DNA of 64,000 nucleotides. It comes from Pukyongia salina (GTDB lineage: Bacteria; Bacteroidota; Bacteroidia; Flavobacteriales; Flavobacteriaceae). A program made the translations under genes and the position numbers. Each line of letters starts with the position of its first letter. Positions within the stretch are counted from its first letter, which is position 1. Shown piece by piece: positions 36,255 to 45,905 of the stretch. The notes beneath the pieces were generated by a model that saw only the letters and a list, made by a program, of their open reading frames with translations, did no database searches and was not told the origin of the DNA. Where the stretch lies: the NCBI RefSeq assembly GCF_002966125.1, contig NZ_CP027062.1, positions 2,108,001 through 2,172,000 on the forward strand. Direction: 5' to 3'.

Positions 36255-37783
36255 TCTTGCTCATCCACGATACGCGAAAAGTTACCGCTATAGATGGCCC
36301 GGTGTCCGGGCTGGAAGATCTGCTCAACAAGCCGGTAGCGAGTGCTATTTTTTCGGTGGCCCGGGAACATCCGGATGAGATCATCGGTTGGTGTGTGGAC
36401 GGGCTACAAGATCAAATGGATAAAGAGGCTCTTCCTCGATTGCTCTATAACAGGAATATGATGTTAAGTTATTCGGTAATCGGCTACCATTACTTGCCTT
36501 CCGGAATAGGATATGTTGAAGATTCACCATATATCGAGTTTCCGATGAATGTTCGTTACCCAACCTGGCAAATGAGCGCCGAAGCAGGTGTGGTATATGG
36601 CTCCGTTTTAAATAAATTTTCTTCCTTACCCTTCAGCAACGAACAATTTGGTTATGTATTAAATTCAATTGCCAGAATTGGGCAATCGCAGGGCCTTCTT
36701 TGTTATTCTGAACCTGAATTACTCACGCGTGGATCTGTGCCAGAGATTAGGATACCAACAGGGAATAGAGCTCAGTTGTTTAAATTCGTTGCCCATCATT
36801 ATAAGTCCCGTTGGGTACTTTTATTATTTCTGAATTACGGGGTGTTTGAAGGAAAGTGGTATCTATGGTCGCTGATAAGAGCTTTATTGCTTTATCGTAA
36901 GCGATCGCTAAAGATCGAAATGGATCATGTACAGAACTCGTTACCTATTGGGGTTCCTAATGAGATGGATGTGATCATCCCCACGATTGGTCGAAAGGCG
37001 TTTTTGCATGATGTATTGAAAGACTTAGCTGAACAAACCTTACTGCCGGCAAAAGTTATAATAGTAGAACAAAATCCGGATCCTGACAGTAGTTCGCAAT
37101 TGGATTATCTTCACAACTCGGCCTGGCCATTCGAGATCGATCATCATTTTACCCATCGAGCAGGTGCCTGTCATGCCAGAAATCTTGCGATTAGCAGGAC
37201 AACGGCGCCCTGGGTGTTCTTCGCCGATGATGACAACCGGATGCGCCCAGAGACCCTTACGGAAGCAATTCGTATTTTATCAACTTTACGTAGTTCGGCT
37301 TTAACAAGTTCGTATATTCAGGAGGGAGAGCGTAAGTTGGAACACCTTATGCGACAATGGCCTACGTTTGGTGCAGGTAACAGCTTTGTGCCGGGAGAAA
37401 TTGCAAGAAAGATACAATTTGATCTCAGGTTGGAATTCGGTTATGGAGAAGATAAGGATTACGGCATGCAGTTACGCAAAAGTGGGGTAGATGTGATCTA
37501 TCATCCCTTCGAAGTTAAACATCTTAAAGCACCTATAGGTGGCTTCAGAAAAGAAATAGAAAAACCATGGGATACTACTGCAATTGAACCTAAACCTTCG
37601 CCAACGGTATTGTATTTTAAATTTAAACACCGTAGTGCAGAGCAAATAAAGGGGTATAAACTCATGTTGTTTCTGAAGTATTACCGGGAACAGGAGATAT
37701 TGAATCCGTTAAGATATTATACAAACTTTAAAAAACGCTGGAATGAAAGTGTGAGTTGGGTTAAGAAAATGAATACCACATGA
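36251..37783 (+). CDS. Two-domain GT2-type glycosyltransferase with unknown N-terminal domain
   Basis: 510 aa. The first 220 residues or so do not match a family I know; they contain PDEIIGWCVDG and VRYPTWQMSAEAGVVYG and no membrane segment. Residues from about 233 form a GT2 catalytic domain: EMDVIIPTIGRKAFLHDVL, VIIVEQNPDPDSS, RAGACHARNLAI and WVFFADDDNRMRPE with the metal-site DDD. EFGYGEDKDYGMQLR is the acceptor-side ED motif. The extra domain could be an accessory recognition domain, by inference. Confidence 0.82.
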   Translation: MILLIHDTRKVTAIDGPVSGLEDLLNKPVASAIFSVAREHPDEIIGWCVDGLQDQMDKEALPRLLYNRNMMLSYSVIGYHYLPSGIGYVEDSPYIEFPMNVRYPTWQMSAEAGVVYGSVLNKFSSLPFSNEQFGYVLNSIARIGQSQGLLCYSEPELLTRGSVPEIRIPTGNRAQLFKFVAHHYKSRWVLLLFLNYGVFEGKWYLWSLIRALLLYRKRSLKIEMDHVQNSLPIGVPNEMDVIIPTIGRKAFLHDVLKDLAEQTLLPAKVIIVEQNPDPDSSSQLDYLHNSAWPFEIDHHFTHRAGACHARNLAISRTTAPWVFFADDDNRMRPETLTEAIRILSTLRSSALTSSYIQEGERKLEHLMRQWPTFGAGNSFVPGEIARKIQFDLRLEFGYGEDKDYGMQLRKSGVDVIYHPFEVKHLKAPIGGFRKEIEKPWDTTAIEPKPSPTVLYFKFKHRSAEQIKGYKLMLFLKYYREQEILNPLRYYTNFKKRWNESVSWVKKMNTT

Positions 37784-38778
37784 AATTCAGTCTTATCATA
37801 TGTACTTATATGCGGCCGGATCCGCTTTTAAAACTTCTGCGATCCGTAACGGAGCAAACCCTTTATCCCGATGAGATCTTGATCATTGATGGGTCCACAG
37901 ACAAACGTACCAAAAATGCTATAGCCTCTCATAATTTTCCTTCCCTTAGATATTATAAAGTTCCCGAAAATGAGCGCGGACTTACCCGACAGAGAAACTA
38001 TGGAATTGAAAGAGTATCAGACGATATAGAAGTGGTCTGTTTCCTCGATGATGATACTGTTTTAAAACCCGAATATTTTAAAAATTTGCTGGAGACATAC
38101 ATTCAGTTTCCTAAGGCCCTGGGGGTAGGTGGGTACATTGTTAACGAGGTAGCTTGGAATAAGACCCATGAGAACGAGACTATGGACGATTCTTATTTTG
38201 TGTATGACGGGTGGGCCCGAAAGGACGGATCTCGTTATGTATTACGAAAGAAACTTGGGTTGGACAGTGACAAAGCGCCGGCATGTTTCCCGGGCTTTGC
38301 CCATGGGCGCAGTGTTAGTTTTTTACCCCCCAGCGGTAAAACATACGAAGTAGAACAACTAATGGGTGGGGTTTCGTCTTTTCGGAAAAAGGTTCTGGAC
38401 GATCATAAATTTTCTACATATTTTGATGGTTACGGGCTCTATGAGGATGCCGATTATACGCTGAGAATCTCAAATATTGGTAAGCTCTATGTAAATACTA
38501 CGGCACAATTGTATCATTATCATGAAGCCTCCGGCAGACCCGATTCATTTAAATACGGTAAAATGGTGGTAAGGAACGGCTGGTATGTGTGGCGGGTGAA
38601 ATTTCCGAAACCCGGGATAAAGGATCGAATAAAATGGAATGCTACGGCCTTACTGTTAACCTTGGTGAGAATGAGTAATGTTTTAACCGGGCCCGATCGG
38701 CAGGCTGCCTTCTACGAATCTTTGGGTCGCGTTACAGGATGGTGGAGTTTACTAATAAATAAACCACGAAAAGTATGA
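37780..38778 (+). CDS. GT2-type glycosyltransferase
   Basis: 332 aa. FSLIICTYMRPDPLLKLLRS and ILIIDGSTDKRT, then ENERGLTRQRNYGIE and VCFLDDDTVLKPEYF with the DDD metal site near residue 91; YGLYEDADYTLRIS is the ED motif. Start ATGA overlaps the previous stop, end overlaps the next start; translational coupling is likely along 35106-40957. Confidence 0.9.
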   Translation: MKFSLIICTYMRPDPLLKLLRSVTEQTLYPDEILIIDGSTDKRTKNAIASHNFPSLRYYKVPENERGLTRQRNYGIERVSDDIEVVCFLDDDTVLKPEYFKNLLETYIQFPKALGVGGYIVNEVAWNKTHENETMDDSYFVYDGWARKDGSRYVLRKKLGLDSDKAPACFPGFAHGRSVSFLPPSGKTYEVEQLMGGVSSFRKKVLDDHKFSTYFDGYGLYEDADYTLRISNIGKLYVNTTAQLYHYHEASGRPDSFKYGKMVVRNGWYVWRVKFPKPGIKDRIKWNATALLLTLVRMSNVLTGPDRQAAFYESLGRVTGWWSLLINKPRKV

Positions 38779-39890
38779 CGCTGGCTATAATATCTCATAC
38801 CACTCATATTCGATCTTCAGGTCGCTGGTTTGCCTATCAACCCTATGTTCGTGAAATGAATCTTTGGACAGCGCACTTTGAAAAAGTATTGATCACAGCT
38901 CCTATTGATGAAAAAGAGCTACCTGTGATCTTTTCTTCCTATGATCATGATAACTTATTCGTTCGGCCGGTACCAGCAGTTGCCTTCAATTCGGTGTCGC
39001 AGATTTTTAGGGCACTTTGGTTTGCACCCAGGATATTTTCGGCTGTATATACCAGTATGAAAATGGCAGATCATATACATTTAAGGTGCCCCGGGAATAT
39101 TGGTTTAATTGGTTGTTTGGTTCAGATTCTATTTCCGAAGAAACAAAAAACAGCCAAATATGCCGGTAACTGGCAACCAGGAGCAAGACAACCCTTGAGT
39201 TACCGTTTTCAAAAATGGGTACTGTCCAATACCTTTCTAACCAAAAACATGAAAGTACTCGTATATGGAGAGTGGCCGGGACAATCACAAAATATAGTGC
39301 CGTTCTTTACGGCCAGTTATACGGAAGAAAAATTAAAGATGGCCGTTGACATTAGCCACGAACCCCCTTTCCGCTTTGTATTTGTGGGCACCCTGAGTGA
39401 GGGTAAGCAGCCCTTGTACGCATTGAAGCTGATAGAGGATCTTTACAGAAAAGGGCAGAAGGTGCAAATTGATTACTTTGGGGATGGCCCGGAACGTGCA
39501 AATCTTGAGAATTATATTGAAGAACAGGCTCTTTCAGAAATTGCTACTATTCATGGGGCTGTGAAACCTCAGGAGTTGGAAGAATTTTATCGCGCATCTC
39601 ATTTTTTAATACTACCCTCCAGATCTGAAGGCTGGCCAAAAGTGGTGGCAGAAGCAATGTTCTGGGGGCTCATACCTATGGCATCCCCGGTTTCCTGTGT
39701 ACCTTGGATGCTGGATCACGGTAATAGAGGAGTATTACTAGAAATGGACAAGGAGATGGATGTAAATAACATTACAACATTATTAAACGATACTACGAGA
39801 CAGCGAGAGATGTCTTCACAATCCATAAAATGGTCCCGGCAATATACGATCGATAGCTTTGCCGAAGCAATTAAAAAGTTAATACTGTGA
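38775..39890 (+). CDS. GT4-type glycosyltransferase
   Basis: 371 aa. The N-terminus SGRWFAYQPYVREM is divergent. The donor domain is typical: FRFVFVGTLSEGKQPLYALK, IDYFGDGPERANLENYI, and LILPSRSEGWPKVVAEAMFW for the E-x7-E end. Overlaps both neighbours by 4 bp. Confidence 0.88.
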   Translation: MTLAIISHTTHIRSSGRWFAYQPYVREMNLWTAHFEKVLITAPIDEKELPVIFSSYDHDNLFVRPVPAVAFNSVSQIFRALWFAPRIFSAVYTSMKMADHIHLRCPGNIGLIGCLVQILFPKKQKTAKYAGNWQPGARQPLSYRFQKWVLSNTFLTKNMKVLVYGEWPGQSQNIVPFFTASYTEEKLKMAVDISHEPPFRFVFVGTLSEGKQPLYALKLIEDLYRKGQKVQIDYFGDGPERANLENYIEEQALSEIATIHGAVKPQELEEFYRASHFLILPSRSEGWPKVVAEAMFWGLIPMASPVSCVPWMLDHGNRGVLLEMDKEMDVNNITTLLNDTTRQREMSSQSIKWSRQYTIDSFAEAIKKLIL

Positions 39891-40957
39891 AGGTTTTACA
39901 ACTCATAGATTCTTTATCCACAGGCGGAGCCGAACGAATGGCCATCACCCTGGCCAACGAGTTAATGCGTGAAGGCATAGACTCGCATCTTTGTGTGAGT
40001 AGGAAGGAAGGTTTACTTAAGGAAAGTATTAGTGCGAAAGTTGGATATGTATTTCTGGGTAAGAAAAATGCGTTAGACCTTCCTACTTTTAAAAAATTGC
40101 TTCGTTATGTAAGGCAGAAGAAAATAACTGTGATCCATGCACATAGCACAAGTTATTTTTGGGGAGCTATGGTGAAGAGAATGATTCCCTCGGTTCGGTT
40201 GGTCTGGCACGACCATTATGGAGATAGTGAACACCTCTCTGAACGAAGGTATGGTATGCTAAAACGAAACGCAGGCAGGTTTGATGCGGTCATTTCGGTA
40301 AATGAAAAACTAAAACATTGGGCAGAGCAGACTCTAAAATGTGAGGAAGTTCATTTTGTAAAGAATTTTGTTACCGATGGTTCATCGGTACCGGCAGAGA
40401 TCGGGCTACCGGGGAAGGCGGGAGGCCGTATAGTTTGTCTGGCCAATCTCAGGCCACAGAAAGATCATTTTAATCTTTTGAGGGCCTTTAACAAGATATC
40501 GGCGGAGGTTGAGGAAGCTTCACTTCATCTAATTGGCGGGCATGATAATCCCGGGTATATTGAAGAGCTTAAGGCTATGCTCACAGATAACACCATGAAA
40601 ATGGTATATTTTCATGGTGCACAGAAAGGCGTACAAGCCTTGCTGAAGGAAGCCGATATAGGGGTGCTGTCGTCGCGTTCGGAGGGACTACCAATAGCCT
40701 TATTAGAATACGGGATGGCATCGTTGCCCGTAGTATGTACCAATGTTGGACAGTGCGGGGAAGTGGTTAGTACTTTTGGAAAGATCGTACCGTCCGGAGA
40801 CTCCGCTGCCCTGGCCTCGGAAATGAAGTTTTATTTAAATAATCCCGAAACCGCATTAAATGATGGACGGCATTTCAGGGAACACATAGAGAGGAATTAT
40901 TCATTTAAAGCTATATTGCCACAATTATTAGAGATCTACAAAGGTGAGAACCGTTAA
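39887..40957 (+). CDS. GT4-type glycosyltransferase
   Basis: 356 aa, GTG start embedded in the previous gene's end (GTGA). MKVLQLIDSLSTGGAERMAI is the classic GT4 opening; VIHAHSTSYFWGAM, VCLANLRPQKDHFNLLRAFN and VLSSRSEGLPIALLEYGMAS (EGLPxxxLE) follow. Overlaps the membrane protein gene by 14 bp. Confidence 0.92.
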   Translation: MKVLQLIDSLSTGGAERMAITLANELMREGIDSHLCVSRKEGLLKESISAKVGYVFLGKKNALDLPTFKKLLRYVRQKKITVIHAHSTSYFWGAMVKRMIPSVRLVWHDHYGDSEHLSERRYGMLKRNAGRFDAVISVNEKLKHWAEQTLKCEEVHFVKNFVTDGSSVPAEIGLPGKAGGRIVCLANLRPQKDHFNLLRAFNKISAEVEEASLHLIGGHDNPGYIEELKAMLTDNTMKMVYFHGAQKGVQALLKEADIGVLSSRSEGLPIALLEYGMASLPVVCTNVGQCGEVVSTFGKIVPSGDSAALASEMKFYLNNPETALNDGRHFREHIERNYSFKAILPQLLEIYKGENR

Positions 40958-42302
40958 GCCCATAAAACGTATAACCTACATCCAATTGCTTATTCTGCAT
41001 GCAGGTATCGCGGTAATTATTTTTTTATTCGAATCCTTTGCTCAGTTGTATTTCGTGGGAGTTCTGGCGTATTTCTTATTCAGGACCTTTGCCAATTACA
41101 ACAGAAACGACGAAGTTTTATTTGCAGCTGCTTATATTACCGGCTTCGAGGTTTTTTCCCGAATGACGGGTGGGGTAGGTATCTCTTATGAGTTTGCCAA
41201 ATACTCGGTGATCGGGTTTATGTTCCTGGGGATGTTCTATAGGGGAATCAACATACGTTCATGGCCGTACTTTATTTTTATACTCCTTTTGGTACCCGGT
41301 ATCTTGTTTTCAGCCATCAATCTTAATTACGATACCAATGTTGCGAGTGCATTGAGCTTTAATTTAAGTGGTCCGGTGTGTCTTGCCATAACAGCACTTT
41401 ACTGTTATCGCAGGAAAATATCTGCCATTAAGTTCGAACAACTGCTACTGGCGATTTTGTTACCAATAGTTTCAATGACCGTTTATTTGTATTTGTACAC
41501 ACCCAATATACGGGATATACTATCAGGAACTCATTCTAATTTCGAAGCTTCAGGTGGATTTGGTCCTAACCAGGTTGCAACGATCCTGGGTCTTGGGATG
41601 TTTATTTTGTTTACGCGTTTGCTAACCATAAGAAGCAGACTGGTGAATATTGTCGATCTTATCTTATTAGCAATTGTAAGTTACAGAGGTATTATTACAT
41701 TTTCACGAGGAGGTATCATTACAGCTGCGGTAATTGCAGGTGTGTTTGTGATCTTTCATTTTATTCGTTCGGATGTAAGAACCCGAAGTGCTCTCATACC
41801 AAAGATATTGTTCATAGGAGGTGTTATTCTACTCACGTGGTTATATTCGTCTGTTTCTACTTTTGGCCTGATAGACAAACGTTATTCCAATCAGGATGCT
41901 GCGGGGCGTGTAAAACAGGATATCTCAACGGGGAGGGCAGAATTGCTAAAGAGTGAATTACAGGCGTTTTACGACGCACCCTTAACAGGTATTGGGGTAG
42001 GAAAGATCCGTGAATATAGATTTGAAGCAACTGGGAGAATTTCGGCTACGCATAACGAGGTGAGCAGGCTCCTATCGGAACATGGTTTGCCCGGATTGTT
42101 CGCACTCACAATTTTGATCATTACTCCTATTTTCCTGCTGCTGAGTAGTAAGCCAAACAGGTATTTGCTACCCTTATTCTTTTTCTGGTTGCTTACTATC
42201 AATCATTCCTCGATGCGAATTGCTGCACCCGCGTTTATTTACGGGTTAGCCCTAATTCAAATAATACATGCCAAACCAAAAACTCTTATACATAGGAAAT
42301 AA
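40944..42302 (+). CDS. O-antigen polymerase/ligase-like membrane protein (Wzy/WaaL-type)
   Basis: 452 aa, about ten to twelve hydrophobic segments and a larger periplasmic loop near residues 300-370. FSRGGIITAAVI is the Wzy_C-type glycine motif near residue 255, and TGIGVGKIRE plus ATHNEVSRLLSEHGLPGL form the conserved N-E-x-L-x-x-x-x-E-x-G block of the O-antigen ligase/polymerase superfamily. GTG start. Whether it polymerises repeat units or ligates the glycan to lipid A-core or protein cannot be read from sequence. Confidence 0.88.
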   Translation: MRTVKPIKRITYIQLLILHAGIAVIIFLFESFAQLYFVGVLAYFLFRTFANYNRNDEVLFAAAYITGFEVFSRMTGGVGISYEFAKYSVIGFMFLGMFYRGINIRSWPYFIFILLLVPGILFSAINLNYDTNVASALSFNLSGPVCLAITALYCYRRKISAIKFEQLLLAILLPIVSMTVYLYLYTPNIRDILSGTHSNFEASGGFGPNQVATILGLGMFILFTRLLTIRSRLVNIVDLILLAIVSYRGIITFSRGGIITAAVIAGVFVIFHFIRSDVRTRSALIPKILFIGGVILLTWLYSSVSTFGLIDKRYSNQDAAGRVKQDISTGRAELLKSELQAFYDAPLTGIGVGKIREYRFEATGRISATHNEVSRLLSEHGLPGLFALTILIITPIFLLLSSKPNRYLLPLFFFWLLTINHSSMRIAAPAFIYGLALIQIIHAKPKTLIHRK

Positions 42303-43287
42303 ACTGGAGGCCTCCGGGAGCACAGTTACCTCCATTGAAACTTTGGGTTCATTATTGGAACAAGAGGGTTATACGGTTTATATGGCTTCCACCAAACCTA
42401 ATAAAATATGGAGATTACTGGATATGATTTGGGCAGTACTTCGGTATAGAAGAAAAGTAAGCTATGTCCTTATCGATACCTATTCGACCCAGAATTTCTA
42501 TTTTGCGGTAACTGTTGCGAATATCTGCAGATTGGTTGGACTGCCCTATATCCCTATCTTACGTGGTGGGAATCTACCGGAGCGACTACGTAACAATAGA
42601 CGACTTTCCTGGAAATTATTTAACGGGGCTAAGATCAACGTATCTCCTTCGGCATACTTAATGGAGGAATTCAAGAAAGAGGGCTACAATAATTTAATTG
42701 AGATTCCCAACAACATCGTCCTGGAAAACTACCCTATCCGGCTTCGTCCTGATCCAAAACCTAAATTACTATGGGTACGATCCTTTGCCGAGATCTATAA
42801 CCCAGCGCTGGCCCTTGAAGTTGTAAAGCTGTTATTGAAGAGCGATTATCAGGCCAGTTTGTGTATGGTAGGGCCGGACAAGGATGGTTCGCTGGAGCGC
42901 TGTAAAAATATTGCTGCTGAAGCCTCGTTACCAATTAAATTTACCGGCAGATTAAGTAAAAGTGAATGGATCGACCTTTCCAAAGACTATGATATATTTA
43001 TCAATACAACCAATTTCGATAACACTCCTGTAAGTGTGATAGAGGCAATGGCCTTAGGCCTTCCGGTAGTAACCACCAATGTGGGAGGTATTCCGTATCT
43101 TTTAGAAAATAAACGAGACGCTTTGCTGGTGGAACCAAACGATGCAGATGCTATCTGTGAATCGGTTATCTCACTAATAGAGAATCCGCAAACGGCTGTG
43201 CATCTTGCTAGGAATGCCCGGAAGAAGGTAGAAAAGTTTGATTGGGAGGAGGTCAAACATTTATGGTTCAGAATATTGAAAGCATAA
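42268..43287 (+). CDS. GT4-type glycosyltransferase
   Basis: 339 aa, ATG inside the last 35 bp of the membrane protein gene. LLYIGNKLEASGSTVTSIET, LPYIPILRGGNLPERL, IPNNIVLENYPI, LLWVRSFAEIYNPALALEVV and NTTNFDNTPVSVIEAMALGL (a variant E-x7-E end) are the family blocks. It is the last glycosyltransferase in the locus. Confidence 0.9.
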   Translation: MPNQKLLYIGNKLEASGSTVTSIETLGSLLEQEGYTVYMASTKPNKIWRLLDMIWAVLRYRRKVSYVLIDTYSTQNFYFAVTVANICRLVGLPYIPILRGGNLPERLRNNRRLSWKLFNGAKINVSPSAYLMEEFKKEGYNNLIEIPNNIVLENYPIRLRPDPKPKLLWVRSFAEIYNPALALEVVKLLLKSDYQASLCMVGPDKDGSLERCKNIAAEASLPIKFTGRLSKSEWIDLSKDYDIFINTTNFDNTPVSVIEAMALGLPVVTTNVGGIPYLLENKRDALLVEPNDADAICESVISLIENPQTAVHLARNARKKVEKFDWEEVKHLWFRILKA

Positions 43288-43303
43288 AATATTAGTACAT
43301 TTA
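43276..43303 (+). promoter_or_regulatory. Bacteroidota-type promoter for second initiating transferase
   Basis: TTG (43276-43278), 17-nt spacer, TACATTTA (43296-43303), seven of eight matches to the TAnnTTTG -7 element. It lies inside and just after the end of the preceding GT4 gene; expected start of transcription is around 43310, giving a short leader before the ATG at 43323. Confidence 0.5.
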
Positions 43304-43322
43304 CGAAGACAATCTCCAACCA

Positions 43323-44717
43323 ATGCCTCAAAAGTCGAATATTCATTTTGATATTTCTGAACGAAAGGTCCTTTTGCGGATCTTCGACATTATTAGTGTC
43401 CTGGCATTGCTCTATTTGGTGGGGACCGTATTCGACTTCGACTATTTTAAGATCAACGCAGATCACTGGGTGTGGTCTATAGTACTAGCCTTGTATCTGG
43501 GAGTATTTGCTACTATTTTCGAACTCTACAATCTTCAGAAAGCCAGTAAGTTCGAAGTAGTGATTCAGAATATCATTCTTACATCATCGGTTACAGTTCT
43601 ATTCTATCTTTTAACGCCATTCTTTACCCCCGAATTACCGGAGAACAGGTTACAGATCATTTATTTTTACATAGCAGTAAATGTAGCTTTGTTCGTATGG
43701 CGGTATGCCTATATCGTGCTTATCTCTGCTCCCAGGTTCTTTAAGAGAGTTTTAATTATTGGTAGCTCGGAAGATATGGCGAAGGTAATTAGATCGCTGC
43801 AGAAATCGGATCCTAATTATAAAGTGATCGGTTATATAGATACCACCAAAACGCAACAGGCAAGTCTCGCCTTCGATCTACCGGAAGAATTTACGTTAAA
43901 TAATGTAGCCGAAACAGTGAAGGAGCACGCCATTTCGGAGATCGTGATCGCTACTCAACCCTCATCGGGGATGACGGTTTCCTTGTACAATCAATTAATA
44001 AATCTTTTGGAAAGTGGTGTTCCCATCCGGGAGTACACCCAGGTGTACGAAGAGATCACACATAGAGTTCCGGTACAGCATGTAGATAAGGATTTTTATC
44101 GATATTTCCCTTTCAGCAGAAGTAATCAAAACAAACTCTATCTATTCTTCCATCGTATTTTAGACCTCTTATTCTCAGTTCTCGGATTGATCTTCGGGCT
44201 CCTAATCTCACCGGTTGTTATCATTGGAAACATTATAGGCAACCGCGGTCCGGTATTTTATACGCAAACCCGCGTAGGTAAGAACAGCAAGCACTTTAAG
44301 ATCTATAAATTGCGAAGTATGGTTGTTAATGCCGAAAAGGACGGTGCCAGGTATGCCGCAGCGAAAGACCATCGGGTGACGAAATTTGGCAGGTTTCTGC
44401 GTAGGTCGCGATTCGATGAGATCCCTCAGTTCATTAATGTTATAAAAGGCGATATGAGCGTGATCGGTCCCAGACCGGAACGACCGGTTTTCGTTCAGGA
44501 GCTTTCAGAAAAAATACCCTTTTACGAAGTAAGACACCTGGTTAAGCCAGGGGTTACCGGATGGGCGCAGGTAAATGCGAAATACGGAAGTACCCAGGAG
44601 GATGCCTTGGAAAAACTGCAGTACGATCTGTATTATATAAAACACAGGAGTCTATTCCTGGATATAAGTATTGTAATAAAAACACTAAGTACGATTATAT
44701 TCTTCAGGGGGCAGTGA
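43323..44717 (+). CDS. Polyprenyl glycosylphosphotransferase (WcaJ-like, full length)
   Basis: 464 aa initiating transferase. The N-terminal half has four hydrophobic segments (about residues 18-140), then a CoA-binding-like domain with LIIGSSEDMAKVIRSL near 145 and IVIATQPSSG, a fifth helix near 280-305, and the catalytic domain: FYTQTRVGKNSKHFKIYKLR, RSRFDEIPQFINVIKGDMS, VIGPRPERP, VKPGVTGWAQVNAKYG. It is the second initiator in the locus and has its own promoter-like element. Its stop abuts the stop of the convergent gene. Confidence 0.95.
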   Translation: MPQKSNIHFDISERKVLLRIFDIISVLALLYLVGTVFDFDYFKINADHWVWSIVLALYLGVFATIFELYNLQKASKFEVVIQNIILTSSVTVLFYLLTPFFTPELPENRLQIIYFYIAVNVALFVWRYAYIVLISAPRFFKRVLIIGSSEDMAKVIRSLQKSDPNYKVIGYIDTTKTQQASLAFDLPEEFTLNNVAETVKEHAISEIVIATQPSSGMTVSLYNQLINLLESGVPIREYTQVYEEITHRVPVQHVDKDFYRYFPFSRSNQNKLYLFFHRILDLLFSVLGLIFGLLISPVVIIGNIIGNRGPVFYTQTRVGKNSKHFKIYKLRSMVVNAEKDGARYAAAKDHRVTKFGRFLRRSRFDEIPQFINVIKGDMSVIGPRPERPVFVQELSEKIPFYEVRHLVKPGVTGWAQVNAKYGSTQEDALEKLQYDLYYIKHRSLFLDISIVIKTLSTIIFFRGQ

Positions 44718-45905
44718 TCAATTCCTGTTCTTATTCCCTAGATATCGATAGAGATAGATGTATCTAACGGCAAGTCCAAGGAGCAATGGAAGCAATCCAA
44801 TGGCGAATCGCTGTACTCCCGAGATCCAATGAAAACCGAGCAGGACCAATAATAAAATTAGAAAGAAAGTATAGCGCTGCAGCCAGCGTTTGGGAGTTTG
44901 CCTGCTAATTAATGTAAAGAACAGCAGGGAGAATGGAAACGCCCAGAGGAGGTTGTAATTATTAGCCGTGGTGCTATGGTCTGTCGCAAACCAAAGAAGT
45001 AAAAGAATTACGCCAATGAGTCCGGTTACGAGAAAGATTAGCATATCGAGATAGCGGCTTCGCTGCTGGTTTTTGTAGTTTTTATAAGTTACAAAAACCA
45101 GCAGCAAGCCCAGGATACCAAAGATAAATAACGGACTAACGAAAAAATTTCCACTTTCGCGACGTTCCTCGGTATCGTATAATTTTTTAGTTGTTTTAAC
45201 CAGCGCTGTAGTCCCAGAGGCGGTGGCAATGGTAGCACCTTCATTGGCTTTATAAACGTATTCCGGTAAGAACTGGTATTCCCAGGAGGAGGCTTTTCTA
45301 TCCACTACGGCGCCAATGGCAACATCCATACCCAGGCTTCCCCAGCTATTGTAATGTACATTTTTCTGAATCAGCTCCCGGAACGTATAGCCTTCTTCCG
45401 CAAGGATTGCGTTGTATTTCAGTTTATCTCCCAGGACAGATACGAGCACATCTCGTATTCTGGTCGCGCAGTTGTCGTACAGGAAATCGTATTTGTAATA
45501 TTTATTCTCCGGTTTGGCGTTTTCCTGAAGGAAATTAAATACGCCTTGTTTTTCCGAATAGCTCAGGTTTAACACCTGTTCTTCCACCCATCGGTCCTGA
45601 GCCTTATAACTGTTTAAAAACGGCTCGAATTCGCTTACTGCAAGTTTGTAAAGTAATTTACCCTGAGCGAATTTGGTGTAGAAATTCGGGGTGTCGAAAT
45701 CGTAAACCCCATAATTGAACGCATAATCGATATCGTTTTCCGGGTCGTATACACGAAAGGCGCTGTGTCCAAATTTGTCGTAGAGATTATCTCCCGGTCC
45801 TATGGTGAGGATACTAATTTCCGCCTTTTCCGAAAGTGAGACGTACTGCGCGAAGGCAGGTAAATTCAGTAAAATAAAAAGGAAGAGGAGGTAGTTTTTT
45901 TTCAT
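44718..45905 (-). CDS. DUF4105 / Lnb N-terminal domain membrane protein
   Basis: 395 aa. Signal peptide (residues 1-19, LFILLNLPAFAQ), then a periplasmic papain-like domain with GPGDNLYDKFGHSAFRVYD and, at about 145, FLYDNCATRIRDVL, whose Cys is the predicted nucleophile (with the His of KFGHS). The C-terminal 130 residues have about four to five membrane helices. Members of this domain family include the lipoprotein N-acyltransferase Lnb of Bacteroides; an N-acylation role here is inference. One base separates it from the next gene on the same strand. Confidence 0.85.
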   Translation of the reverse strand: MKKNYLLFLFILLNLPAFAQYVSLSEKAEISILTIGPGDNLYDKFGHSAFRVYDPENDIDYAFNYGVYDFDTPNFYTKFAQGKLLYKLAVSEFEPFLNSYKAQDRWVEEQVLNLSYSEKQGVFNFLQENAKPENKYYKYDFLYDNCATRIRDVLVSVLGDKLKYNAILAEEGYTFRELIQKNVHYNSWGSLGMDVAIGAVVDRKASSWEYQFLPEYVYKANEGATIATASGTTALVKTTKKLYDTEERRESGNFFVSPLFIFGILGLLLVFVTYKNYKNQQRSRYLDMLIFLVTGLIGVILLLLWFATDHSTTANNYNLLWAFPFSLLFFTLISRQTPKRWLQRYTFFLILLLVLLGFHWISGVQRFAIGLLPLLLGLAVRYIYLYRYLGNKNRN

